64,000 nt of DNA from Dasyornis broadbenti. Taxonomy: Eukaryota; Chordata; Aves; Passeriformes; Dasyornithidae. Below, piece by piece: positions 1-11,600 of the stretch (positions are counted from its first letter, which is position 1; each line of letters starts with the position of its first letter). The DNA lies in NCBI GenBank assembly GCA_013397935.1, contig VZRN01000234.1, positions 1,011,545 through 1,075,544 on the forward strand, given 5' to 3'. Both the position numbers and the translations under genes were made by a program. Below the pieces are notes generated by a model. That model made no database searches, was not told where the DNA came from, and worked only from the letters and a program-made list of their open reading frames with translations.

Positions 1-880
1 GCTATCTGGAGAGGCTGCAATGTGGCTGAGGCACTTAAAGCTGATCTTAGTATGGAACAAAGACCAGATGGCTGCCTGGGGTGTCACCTGGAGCCTCTCC
101 TTACCTACAAAACGCAAAAGTCTCCTGTGTCCCACCACTGCTGCTCTCCATGTCGGCAAGGGCAGGTTCCACTGTAGCTGCCCTGGTCTGTAATTTAAAA
201 GAAAGCTCTCGGTCCTCAGGAGCAGCTCCAGAATGAGGCTGAAAGTCTGAGGTTTAGGGGTTTTTTTGGTGCAACTTGTTTTTCTAGAGTAGCTACTTTA
301 CAGTGGTGGAAACTTGCTCATGGTCTGTGTGTGGCATGTCAGGAGATCCAGTTCCAAAGGACTCGGTGTAGTCTTGCAGGAAATGACACATCTTGATGGA
401 TTTTTTTTCTGTGGTGCAGGATTCTTTTCAACAAGCCTTTGCTTTTCTTTACCAATTAACTTCTTTATTTGCTACCAAGAGACCCTGGGTGCAGCCTCAG
501 CCAGAGACCTGGCCCAGTACAGAGCAGGAGAGCGTTTAAACACGGACACGTTCTCTGAGCAGACAGTCACTGATACGGCACAAATGGTAAAAAATAGTAG
601 TTTTTCTTGTCATGAGCTTTCAGAACCTCTGGGGACTCTACAAATGTACTGAAAAGGCCACAATTTGCCCTATATAAGCAAAGCCCTAAGAAAATACACT
701 GAATTGCAGCAACAGCCGTGGGCCACTTCTTGACTTTACAACTGAGAGAACACATGATGTTTCAATGAACCGATGTGTTTTTGCAGAGCAGTGGGTCTAT
801 CAGACGGTGTTTTTTAAATCCTTTTTTTTTTTTTTAATGGTCTGAAAATAATAAAATTCAACATGTTTGGTTTTTTTTAA
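1..880 (+). other. Possible 3' UTR of an upstream plus-strand gene (SMARCE1 expected)
   Basis: There is no coding exon here that I can recognise. The segment ends at a canonical AATAAA with a T/GT-rich stretch just downstream, as expected for the 3' end of a plus-strand transcript. In mammals SMARCE1 lies directly upstream of CCR7 on the same strand, and the rest of the gene order in this window is conserved, so the tail of SMARCE1 is the natural candidate. The acidic C-terminus of SMARCE1 is not encoded in the window, so at most untranslated sequence is present. This is inference from synteny plus one polyadenylation signal. Confidence 0.3.
850..855 (+). terminator. Polyadenylation signal AATAAA with GT-rich downstream element
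   Basis: AATAAA is followed within 20-50 bases by T-rich and GT-rich sequence (about 865-905), the usual arrangement for cleavage and polyadenylation on the plus strand. It would end the transcript entering from the left edge of the window. Confidence 0.4.
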
Positions 881-3422
881 ACTCACAGTGGTCTGTTCTT
901 GTCTTTTAAGGTAATGCCAGTGTTTGGTTCAGAGCTTTCAGCAGCTGTTCTCCATCTCATGCCAGAGGAAAATAAACACACAAGATTTGAGTTCTTACAC
1001 AGTACCAGCTGCTGGCTGGACTGGAGGCCCCCTCCCTCCCCCGAACCCATGGGGCCCAGGTGAGGCTCCACACCTGAGATGCTGCAAACCCTTGTTGTGC
1101 AACAGCTTTTATCTTCAGCAGCCCTGGGTTCTGTAGGCCGGGGGTGCTTTTCATCTGCTCCAAATTCTCAAGGTGTATGTAAATAACTAATTATTGGCAA
1201 AGACGGGTGTGTGCAGCTCAGGGTGTGTACCTGAGGGAGTAGGTGTCGTCTTCACGGGTGAAAAAACTTGTCCAAGCACATGAGAACCTGAACGAATGCG
1301 TGTGGGCAGCGTTGAAGCACTGACCAGCCCCGTGGTGCCTGTCAGAAGAGCCCACAAGCGACAGGAGCATCAGGGACACCGCACAGGAGAGAAAATGGCC
1401 TCAGGAGAAACCTGGCTCCTGCAGCAGCCCTTCTTAGAGCAACCTGGAGCTCCTGCTGGGCCCTGTGCCCACCTGCAAGTTCCCAGCAGGGCCAGGAACC
1501 CTTTCTCCCACGAGGAAGAGCCCTCATGCTTTGCTGCAGGTCTTACTGGAGCTGCTCTGTTTCCTGGGTGCCTGTCTGGCAGGTGCTGGGTGCAGGCTGG
1601 AGATCTGGGGTGCAGTCATCCCCCATCGGGTGCTGAGAGCTGCCAAGTCCTTCACACCCCCAGGGGACTGAAGCGAAGAGGCAAATCCAAGCCTTGCATC
1701 ACGCAAGGGAGTTGTTTTTTTAGGTTTGTTTTTCTATTCAAGAAAAACCAGGGGTTTTCGAGTCTGACTCAGGCATTGTGACCTCTGACATCACCCTGGT
1801 GCTGCTGCTGGTTTGCTCTGCAGGCAAAGGTTCTCGTCTGTGTTGGGTTGTTGTCAAAAATATGCTTTTATCTCACCACAAAAACACACTTAGTAAAAGT
1901 TATTAAGAAGCCTGGGTTAAAAAAAGAACTGATCTTGAATTTTTTGTGTTGGTTTTGGGGTTGTTGGGGTTTTTTTTTTGCATTAATGTAATTATTAGAT
2001 TTTATCATCCTAAAAACCGTCTAACCTACAAAGCTGGTGTAGAGTAACGGGTACATAGCACAGAGCAGGCCCAAAGGGTAAATGTCAGAAGGGATTTGGA
2101 TGTTAAAATATGAACCAGGTGCTTTGTGAGGTTGTTCAGAAATGATTCACCGGGCAAAGTGAACCCAGAGCTCGAGCCTCCAAGAGCTTCATATACCCAA
2201 ATCCCTTCCAAACCCCTCACCTACATTCAGGACTGAGCTTGGTTTCCCAGAAAGACAAAAACCTCATGTTTGTGCAGCAGCTGAACTTTCAGAGAAGAAA
2301 AACAGACTTACGGAGATACAAACAAGGGGTTTTTTTTAAAAAAAAAAAAGGTAAAAAATCACCTGTGTATCACCTGGGCAAGTCTTGCCAAGTTGCTCTG
2401 CCTGGAGCCAAACGAGCTGCAGACGCTGCTCACAGAAAGGATTATGCTGGTGACAGAAAGAAATGAAACAGATTAAAGGAGCTTTACAGGAATAAAATAT
2501 CAAAGCAAACCCAAGGGGTGGCTGGGGCAGCTCGTGTGTGTGAGGGACGCAGAGCCTGTTCAGAGCCTTGTGCTGCAGTGACACAGCTCAGGGCAGGAGC
2601 AGAGAGACCCTGAACCCTGACCTTGGAGGGTTTAGGGGCACAAATCCAGAGCTTCGGACTGGAGAACCTACAGCCACATTTGTGACAAACTGGGGGTGAG
2701 GACGGTCCCGAGAAGGGGAGGTGTGTGTGGGCAGCACACAGGGAACAGGCTCAGACCTTTGCTCTGCTTGGGCCTTTGTCAAGGTCCCTTCTCTATCCCA
2801 GGATGTGCTTTCCCATTCCCCACCACCTCCAAGTGCAGCCTCTGTGCCTGCGCTGTCCCAAGGTGCCAGGGATGGTTTATTTCTCCTTTTCTTCCCCCAG
2901 GTTTTGCCCTGAACCCCCAGCCAGGCAGGCTTTGCTGATCAGTACTTTTTTTTAAAGCTATTTTGGATTTTTTTCCTTGATTTATCAAGAGCTACTCAAA
3001 GCACATTTGATCAGCCACCGATCCAAACTCCCCACCATGCTGCCACTGCCAGCGAAACGCCACTGTCCTTGCTCCTGTGTGACCTCCCTTCATCCCCTTA
3101 ACTGGCAAGTGTTCCCAGCAGTCCCAAGCGCTGGAACACTGGGGGAAAACAGCCCTTATGGCCGACTGGAGATGGAATTGGTGCAGGTTATGTGCTGGCA
3201 GAGGTGTGTGAGCTGGATGGAGCAGGCACTGCCACCAGGAGTCCCCATTAACCCGCCCAGAGAAGGACACACAGCCCTGTCTTTGGCTGTAAACTGTGAG
3301 TAGCGCTTTTCTTGTACAGCATCAACAGCAGTTGTGGCAGCTCATGTTCTGTGTGACTGCTCAGGGCTTGAAATGGCTCAACTCAGAGCTGGAGTTCAAC
3401 TGCCCTCACCCTGAGAGCTGCT

Positions 3423-3474
3423 GGTTGTACCAGCTCACAGTGAGAGGCAGTTGTACCAGCTCGGGGTGAGACGC
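3423..3474. repeat. Two-copy tandem repeat, 26-bp unit
   Basis: Two neighbouring copies share the core TTGTACCAGCTC followed by GTGAGA. They are at 3423-3448 and 3449-3474. Confidence 0.6.
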
Positions 3475-4410
3475 TCACAGGTCACTCGCAGCTTTGAGCT
3501 CTCCAGGCACCTGGATATGAATTGCAGGTGCTGCGCTGCAGAAGTGGGGGTTCAATCGCGTCAGGCAGTCAGAGAGGCTGGAATTCCGTGTGTTTTCCCA
3601 GGCAGGCACCCAGCGAGCCCCGGTTCCATCCTGAACCGTTGCAGCCGGGACTGTTTGTGCCTTCTAGGAGCTGCAACACCTGCTCAAGACTTTGAATGCT
3701 CAGTCCAGGGCTTGGATCCCTGGGTGTGAAATCCCCGCTGTGTATGCGGTGTGCTACTGACAGTGACTGGCCAACCTTTCCCAGTGGGGTCTGATGACCA
3801 GGTGGGATCAGGCGCTCAGATCTGAAAGCCCAGATCCTGCTTCAGTCCTGTCTTGCTGTTTGTGCTCTCAGTTCCCTTCTTTCTCTTTGACGTTTCTTTT
3901 TCCACAGTCTTCGAGGGGTTTTTTGAAGTGGTTTTGCAAAATCAGGCTGGTGTCCTATTTTGTTGTAACTCATCACGTAAAGCTTCACTTATGACTCTGT
4001 CAACAACCAGTTTCGATTTGCTTTTATCACCCGATTCTCTTAAAAAGTCAAGAAAAAGCCATTTTCATTCTGGCACCAGTTGCAGGGTGGGGAAAGCCAA
4101 ACCAGAGAGAGTGACAGCAACAACAACAGAAACCGAGTGAAAAATCACATTATCATGGGTTTATCACAATTTTTTAATCCCAGGCATGAGAAATGCCAGA
4201 TCTGTAACAGAGAGGTATGGATGAGCTGTTCTTGGAGCAACCACTGATGGGATTATTTCCAGTTTCTATACCCAGTTCTCATCCAAAGACAGCAGCAGAT
4301 TGGTGTTAAACCTTCCACCTTTTGAATAAATAAGGTAACACAGCTTGCAGGAAGGATGTTTCTGGATGGTCAGGGACACTTCAACCCTCAATTATTTTTA
4401 GGGGTCATAG

Positions 4411-4477
4411 TTCTTTATCTCCCTAATCCATATCTCTTTATCTCCCTAAACCATATCTTGTTATGTCTCTAAATGAT
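4411..4477. repeat. Three-copy tandem repeat, 23-bp unit
   Basis: Copies start at 4411, 4434 and 4457. The first two share TTTATCTCCCTAA and CCATAT; the third is diverged. Confidence 0.6.
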
Positions 4478-4979
4478 TCACTGCTCGCTGGTGTTTGATA
4501 TCCTATGGGAATTATTCAGCAGTTTGCCCACCTGTGTGGGGACATTCAAACCACACAGACACAACCGGTGCTCATGGGCCCTCCCTGGCACAGTTTCTGT
4601 AACATCACAGGAGCTTTTCTTCATATTTTTTATCTCCTTTCCTTTCCCAGCCATCATTCTGAGGTGACCACTGTCTCCTTCATGTTCAGGACAGAAAGGA
4701 TCTGTTAGTTCATCACGGCCCCTCTGTGTACAGCCCTGGCAGTGTGGGCAGACAAGAGGGAGCAGATCCCATGGGAAGCTGCCCAGCGCTGTCCTGGGGG
4801 ACAGAGGGACCAGCAGTGCGTGTGGTCAGTGGCCAATCAGCCAGATTGCCCTTGTCACCCTGGTGTTGGAAAGAGGAGTGTCACTGTCCCTGCCAGCCTG
4901 AGCCCTCCCCACTGGCATCTCCAGCTCTGTTTCCCTGCTCACGTCTCAGTTCCTGGGCTCCAGGATGAGGAAGATGCTT

Positions 4980-5207
4980 TCATGGAACAGAATCACAGAG
5001 CCACTTAGGCTGGAAAAGACCTCCAAGGTCACCAGGTCCAACCTGTGACCGATCCCCACCACATCAACCAGACCAGAGCACTAAGTGCCAGATCCAATCA
5101 TTCCTTGAACACCTCCAGGGGTGGGGACTCCACCACCTCCCTGGGCAGTCCCTTCCAATGCCTGACCACCCTGGCCATGAAGAAATTCTTGCTGATGTCC
5201 AACCATT
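4980..5207 (-). mobile_element. CR1 LINE 3'-end fragment
   Basis: Read on the minus strand this is the 3' end of an avian CR1 element. The complement of its terminal ATTCTGTGA-type octamer appears near 4990 (AATCACAGA). It is followed by the antisense of the ACCTTGGAGGTCTTTTCCAG block and then the antisense of the upstream CR1 body, ending at GCTGATGTCCAACC. CR1 elements are usually 5'-truncated, which fits the short length. Confidence 0.85.
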
Positions 5208-5754
5208 TTGTGCAGGGCACATGCCAACTCGGTATGCCTCTTTTTTTTTCCCCTCAAAAAAAGAACTGGAGAGCCAGGACATGAAGTGGGCACAAGGCAG
5301 GTGAATTCCCAGTGACACTGGGTGTGCCCTATTCTGCTGTGGCTGACCACCACAGGCAGCTGTGCATCCCGATCAGAGCCTGGCACTGCACAGATTGCTT
5401 CCTCCCTCCGGAGGATAAGGATCTGTTAATAACCTGGTGGTGAGATCACAATCACAAGATGTTTCTCAGGGCATCCCCTACACCCGCTCGAAGAACTCTG
5501 CTGGGTGAGGAATCCCAGCTTGGTGCCTCTCTTAAGGTCAGGAATTTACTCACAATTTCACTTCTGCTACTTTATATTTGCCTGAGGAACGAGAGCGTCA
5601 ACACCCCACTGGAGCGACCGTGCTGACTTCCACCACAAACCCCCCTGGATGTCCCCAAACGTCAGAGGTGGGGCCTGGGCAGGAGCAAGGCCGGAGCTGG
5701 GAGATCCTGGGCACCTCAGGCTGGCATTGCCAGGCAGAGGGAGCAGCAGGACAG

Positions 5755-5779
5755 ACGTCAGGGTCCTTCTTTGACGTCA
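5755..5779. promoter_or_regulatory. Pair of cAMP-response-type motifs
   Basis: A full palindromic CRE (TGACGTCA, 5772-5779) lies 11 bases after a half-type ACGTCA (5755-5760). Both are consensus-like CREB/ATF sites. They are about 2.9 kb upstream of the CCR7 start codon, and no transcript start is evident beside them. Function is unproven. Confidence 0.4.
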
Positions 5780-6290
5780 GCGCAAGAATGTGACTGGGAA
5801 GTGCAGCTGGGAAAGGTCCACCCCAAACTCATCAACGCTTCTGTCTGGGCACCCCGGGCTTCCTCCAGCCATCAGGACAAACCTTCCCATGGCTGATTTC
5901 AGCCAAAGGGTGGAACAGGGGGAGAGAGCACGTGTTTCCATCTCAAATCACCTAAAACAAAACTGGTGGAAAATACCAAAAAGTTTTGAATCCAGGATGT
6001 AAGAACATTCTGTGTTGTGCTTCTCTCAGACTGAATTCCACCTCCTTAGGCAAAGCCCTGAGTTCTGATTCCCAAGGTCCCCCAACCCATGCGTGCCAGC
6101 CAGGAACCCTCTCCTGGAGCTCTGGGATCTCTCCCACCTCAGGATGTCTGTGAGACACTGTTGGAACATCCCACAGGAATTCCAGTTTCACCCACAGGCC
6201 AGGGATGTGAAACACAGAACTAAACTTCCTTGCAATATTCCTTTGCTCAGTGAGTTCCAATTTAATGTCAGGTCAATTCAAGATTACGCA

Positions 6291-6310
6291 GTTCAGTTCA
6301 GTTCAGTTCA
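6291..6310. repeat. Pentanucleotide microsatellite (GTTCA)4
   Basis: Four perfect GTTCA units are followed by degenerate units to about 6330. Confidence 0.8.
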
Positions 6311-7484
6311 ACTCAACATTTCGGTTCAAGTGGAACCAACCTGAATTGAACTGTAATCTCCCTCTGAGCAGCTTTGTGTGGAATTTATCAGAAGCTGCAT
6401 TTTTGTTGAGAAGTTTATTGATGAAAGCTGCCACCCAGCTCCTGCTGCAACCTGGGCAGCAGGTCTGAATCTGAATTCCTCTCTCCTGGGCGCCGGAGGG
6501 GAGCAAAGAGACCCAGGGACTGGAAACACCTGGTAACTTGGTTCTTTTTATATCGTTCATTAATGTTGGGATAACAAATAGGTTCTAGTAGCACAATGCC
6601 ATGGCTTTCATGGGCACAGCTCGGGCCTGGCACTGTCTGAGTTTGATCTGTTTGCTCACACGGGATCATAGTTTTGCGAAAAGCAGTTCATGGGGCCCCA
6701 GGTTCAGGGAATGTGTCAGAGACGGAATCAGTCAGGCATGAAATAGGCTGCACATAAACACAATCAAATTCAGCAAACTTTTAATAAGTGTTCTGAGAAC
6801 TCCCTGGGTATAAAACGTGACTGTACAAGAAGTTCCGTGTTATACAGAGACAGCAAATCGTTTCTTTTAAATATCCCCATTCTTTTTAAGAAAAGCAATT
6901 TATTTGAATAGGTTCTGACAACACAGAACTTGGCATGTACCGAAACTTTAAATTTGAATCTTGGGACCATGTGCAGAAAACAAACTGCAAACCACCTGCC
7001 TGCCTCCCTTCTCCTGTCTTCGGCTTCAGCCAGCAGGGACCTGGGTATGGATCCACCAGGGGAATGCCTGGTGCCTCTGCCTGGAGCAGTGTGAGCACAG
7101 AGAACTCTGAGGGGCCCCTGCCCCTCTCTGCACACCCACAGCTCCCCAGGCAGTGCTGTGACCCTGTGTGAAGCCTTCACACCCCTGTAACACCTCTTGA
7201 TTCCGGGTATTCTGCCGCTACCTGAGGGAAGTCTTTAATCTCTGATGCGCCTTGGCGGAAGTGGTTACGAGATAAAGCTCTCGAGGCAGCATACCTGCCT
7301 GGATACCTGATGAACAAAGGCAAACAGAGCAATAAATAGCTGCAGAGATGTGAATGGCACCTGCTGACTGAGATAAGTGCCAAGCGGGGCGCGGAGGAGT
7401 CAGTGCTGCGCACTCAGAGAGCACCGAGATAAGTGAGGGTCCCCTTGTGTGAGCAGAGAAAAACTGTCACAGTTCTCCAGCCCC

Positions 7485-7556
7485 AGCACCCTGCCCCTGA
7501 GCACCCCAGAATCCTGCCCCTGAGCACCCCAGCACCCTGTTCCCTGAGCACCCCAA
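7485..7556. repeat. Three-copy tandem repeat, about 25-bp unit
   Basis: Three copies of a unit containing CCTGAGCACCCC lie head to tail with small differences. Confidence 0.6.
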
Positions 7557-8410
7557 AACGGGCTCAGAACCACACCAGCACTGGGCCACTGAGAGGGAGG
7601 AACTGGGAAGGATTTTGAGCGACAGTTGGTCTGGGGCCACGTCTAAGGATGGTCTGAAATTGGATCTGGGTCTTCATAAAGGACCCAACATCCTTAACAT
7701 CCTAATCCACAGGATCCTCAAAACTATCCTCAACTTCAGATATATTTAATTTGGGCTGGGATTCCATCCTGTGATGCCCTGTTTTTCCACCTGGCTGCAG
7801 TAACAGCACTGACATAGAGTAAGAAGATGGAGAGGACACGATACCAAAGGCATGACTTCTAAGTGACCCTGGCCTGGAGGAAAGTGAATTTGTGAGGAGC
7901 TGGAGATGTTTCTGTCTGAGGAACAACCCCTCTATCTGACACCCACCAAATAAAATCCACTGGTTTGCCTTGGGGGAAAGCATGAGACTGACAAAATGCA
8001 GAGCCTTTTGGGGAAGACAAAAATGAACAAAATACCCAGAAAGAGAAGGGGGGAAGTCACCAAGCTGCCGGCGGTGTAGCGAGGGAGAAGGGCAAAAGGC
8101 TGTTGGCCATGGGTGGCCCTGTGTGCTGAGACTTCTCATCCTGATCACCCTCCCCACAAGAGGTCTGGTAGATGGGATGCCATCCTCTGCTTCCTCCAGC
8201 ACTGAGGGCTCCACAGATGAAGCAGGATTTGCTGGTGAGGGGAGGTAAGAAGGAGGCTCCTTCCCATTTCCTTCACCAAAGGCTTTTTCTCGTGTGTCTG
8301 TCCAAAAGCAGAGCCCACTTCACTTCCCCGAGTGCCAGTAACAGCTCTGGGTGTGCGGAACACACCGAGGCAGCACCTGAGCACCCCGAGCACTCAGCAC
8401 AGCTCTGAAC

Positions 8411-8477
8411 ATGAGGAGGAGGGGGAGGAAGAGGAGGAGGAGGAGGAGGAGGTGGAAGAAGAGGAGGAGGAGGAGAG
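8411..8477 (+). repeat. GAG/GAA-rich purine tract
   Basis: The plus strand is an almost pure GAG/GAA tract for about 65 bases. It creates a run of Glu codons in one frame (8332-8568). That frame has no splice or homology support, so I treat it as a simple repeat. It lies about 70-150 bases upstream of the inferred CCR7 transcription start. Confidence 0.85.
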
Positions 8478-8479
8478 TC

Positions 8480-8638
8480 TACTTAATGTCAGTGACATCA
8501 GGGTGCTTCTCACAGGGGGACAGGAAGTAATAAAAGCAGAGCTCCCCGAGGAGGGTCCCTGGCAGTAGCTGGGGAGGCAGCACTGGAGTGGGTGATGCTC
8601 TCGTTACCTCTGTGACTGGATCCTGCTGGAAACACACC
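8480..8638 (+). promoter_or_regulatory. CCR7: Inferred CCR7 promoter and 5' UTR
   Basis: The stretch before the CCR7 start codon has, in order, a CRE/AP-1-like TGACATCA (8493-8500), an ETS/PU.1-type ACAGGAAGTA (8520-8529) and a TATA-like TAATAAAAG (8528-8536). A transcription start about 25-30 bases further on (around 8560) would leave a 5' UTR of about 80 bases. Motifs are seen; start site and activity are inferred. Confidence 0.4.
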
Positions 8639-8648
8639 ATGGATGGGG
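8639..8648 (+). CDS. CCR7: CCR7 coding exon 1
   Basis: ATG GAT GGG plus the first base of a split Gly codon, then a perfect GTGAGT donor. Joined to exon 2 it gives MDGGKQ, matching the human MDLGKP start. The 10-base coding part is typical of this gene. Confidence 0.88.
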
Positions 8649-11600
8649 GTGAGTACCTGGGTTGCAGCCTCTGGCTGTGTCTTCAGCTTTATTAATGATG
8701 CCCTATGACACAGGAGTGGAACACTTCTATCAGAGTATTTAGGCGGTGTAAAAGACTTTCATCTTCCTCATTTTTACTATTTAAAAAAAAAAAAAAAAAA
8801 GCATAGTTCTCTTTTAGAAACTCAAAACCCTCAAATCACTTCAGAAACAAACACAAAAAAGAGGTCTGGAGGCAATTTTAAGGGGCCCTTTTGTTTCAAA
8901 GCAAATGGGATCTCACATAATTCACACCTTTTCTTGTGTATTCTTAATTTTAAAAAAGAAAGAGAAAACACACTCTCGCTGGCAACATTTTAATTCAGTG
9001 AATCAATCGAGGAATTGGGAGCAATCAGAGCTGAGTTTGTTCACTAAGTCCATCCAGTGTTTTGCAAATTATTTCTATTTTAAAATATCTGCAGGAATAC
9101 TGGGGCATGCAGGATGCACTGGAGATGCAGGAGGCTCTGGGGATGACCAGGGGATGCAGGAAGTTCTGGGGAATAAAGGAGACTCTGGGGATGCTCCAGG
9201 GATGCAGGGACAGGAGGAGCCAGGTCCTACAGGACCCTCCAGGCAGAAGTGGGGAATGGGGGATGGAGTCTTCTTTCTCCTGGATGTCTCCTCACTGATG
9301 TCTCTGGCAATCAGTGGCTTAGGAATTTCCTGGATTGTAGAATCCCTGCATCCAAACACCCAGCTGGACCTGCCCACCACACATCACCCTTCTCTTGTTT
9401 AAACTTTTGGCCTCTTCATCATCCTCACCCATCCAGTGGGCACTCTGTGGGCTGCTTGTTCTGAGGGCTTCAGTGTCCAGGGGCAGCTGAACTTGGACCT
9501 AGCTCCTGGGTAAGGTTAATCACAACAGGGAAAAGAAAGAGTTACTGAGAACCTGACAAGGTTATGATAGTGTTCGTGCTTTGGGGTTTTGTCCTGCTAT
9601 TGTATTTCAGAGGAATATTTCATTTCCCTGGAAGATGCACCACCACGGTACTTGGTTTAAAACACGACGGGCTCACTTCAGCAGGAAATGTTTTACTTGC
9701 TTCTCTCTGCTTATCTTGTCTTTCCTTTTTTTTGATTCACAGTTTCCTGAAAGGAGTGGAGGTAGATAATGATTAACTTTCTTCTGTAATAAATCGGTGA
9801 ACACATGAAATAAGAGCATGACTGGGTTTCGCTGGGTCCGCTCACTCCCGAAATGACAGTGTCTTTCCTCTGCCAGTTGTGAGGAGGAGAAGGGGGGAGA
9901 GCAGGCTGTTAACTGCCAATAGTCATTAGATCACTTAAGTATGATTAACTTTTCTCAGAAATATCTGGTTCTACTCCCAAAAAGCCTCCTCTACTGCTGG
10001 CGAAGGGGCAGCAGAAACTGGTACATGTATAAAATACAGAGAGCAGGTTGCTCACTGCCTACATGTATGCTGAGGCTGGAACTTTTGCTTTGCAGTTCTG
10101 GATGGCCAAAAAACGTTCTTTTACCACGAGGGTTTGGCCAGAGCAGGTTTGCTCAGCTTTACCAATGTTCCCTAAAATGCTCCCAACTCCTGCTTTGCTC
10201 TCATGCCTCTGTTCCCTAAACCACTCTCAACTCGTGCTTTGGTCTCGTGCATCCCTCAGCTGTGGCAGCGGCCAGAACCTCATGAGCTGCCCTGGTCATT
10301 TGTGTGGTCTCAATAACCACCCTCAGGGCTGTGTCTCTCTCCTTGTCTGGGCAGATGTCCTGATACCAAATACTTCCACTGTCAGAGGCTTTTCTGGGTG
10401 TTACCTGAGAGGATTCACTGCTCCTGCAGCTGCTCTTACCTTGCTTACAATTAGTAGCTGATGCTGAGGGAGATCCAGATAAACTGGGAGGGATTTACCC
10501 GTCCAAACCCACCCACCCTGCTGCCACAGCATGGCCTGAACGTGCTCCAGGTGCCCACCCCAGGTGCCCGCCCCAGGGCAGCTGAACCGGGGATTCAAAA
10601 CACCTGTTTCTTTTCCTTTGCTATTGAGGGAGCCTGAACAGCTCAACACGTGACAAGGGATGAATGCCACCCCTTGGGCTTAATCTGTGCAGGAAGATTG
10701 TAAAACTGAGAGGTTGCCATCCCCTGCTGTGAACAGACCCCTTCCCTCCTCCATTCCCATGGAGCAATTCCCCTTTCCACCTGTTCCCAGGTCCTTCAGG
10801 ACAGGGATGGCCTCAAACCAGCACCTCCCAGCCTGAGAGACGTCAGGGCTGACATGGGGCTCTAGGGCCACGCTGACTCATTTGCTGTGGTGGGGTTTTG
10901 GAGTATTTTTATAGATGAGGTTTCTAGTGCAACTGGTTGCAGGGACTTTTGACAGGGTTTTTTTTCCTTAATATTTTGAGGAACAAAACTTTCAAAACTT
11001 TCAGAAAATACCCACAGTAGCCAACTGCCAGGAGGTGTGAAGAAAAAAAAAAAAAATTAATGTACCTAAACTGCCTGATAAACTGTGGAGCATGACTCAT
11101 GTCCTCATATTTGCTTCTGCCCAGTGCCCCAGACCACAAGACAACTTGGGGAGATGCAACTCCTGTCCAGTCTGACTGAAACCAGTGACACAAACATGCT
11201 CAAACTGGCACGAAAGGAGCAGGACGCAGCAGGGCCTCTCTGGTTGTGCTTTTGCAAATGTGTAATCTGAGGTGGGGGCACAGAAGAGGGGCAGAAACAG
11301 CGCAGGCTTTCTTCCTATTGAAAAGTCGTTTGACATTTAAGGCACTTGAAACAGCAACTGAGAGGGGGGAGAAAAAAGAACCTATGATGATCTTCAAAGG
11401 AATGATATCGGCTGAACTGTTCCAGGAGTTGAGTCATGTTCTCGGTCCTGTTTTTCTAGACCTTCACAGGGTGATAAGAAAACAGAACAGAGCAAAGCAG
11501 CCCTCACCAGGGCTTGGTCTGGGACTGGTCTCAGGTTAAATCCGTGCTGAACCTGGGGTTTGCAAACCAAGCCATGGAGAGCTGGTGGAGTCTGGCTCAG

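Larger units (their letters stand above)
881..8400. other. Intergenic region upstream of CCR7
   Basis: No exon is recognisable. Contents seen: short tandem repeats, one minus-strand CR1 3' end at about 4980-5207, a pair of cAMP-response-type motifs at 5755-5779, and homopolymer runs. Open frames here are short or start on non-ATG codons, including the 170-codon minus-strand frame at 7702-8214, which begins at GTG. Confidence 0.7.

Noticed and set aside
7702..8214. 170-codon minus-strand open frame just upstream of CCR7
   Set aside because: It begins at GTG, not ATG, has no recognisable domain and shows no splice or promoter context.
8332..8568. Open frame with a long Glu run
   Set aside because: The Glu run is the GAG/GAA simple repeat; the rest has no homology and the frame overlaps the inferred CCR7 promoter.
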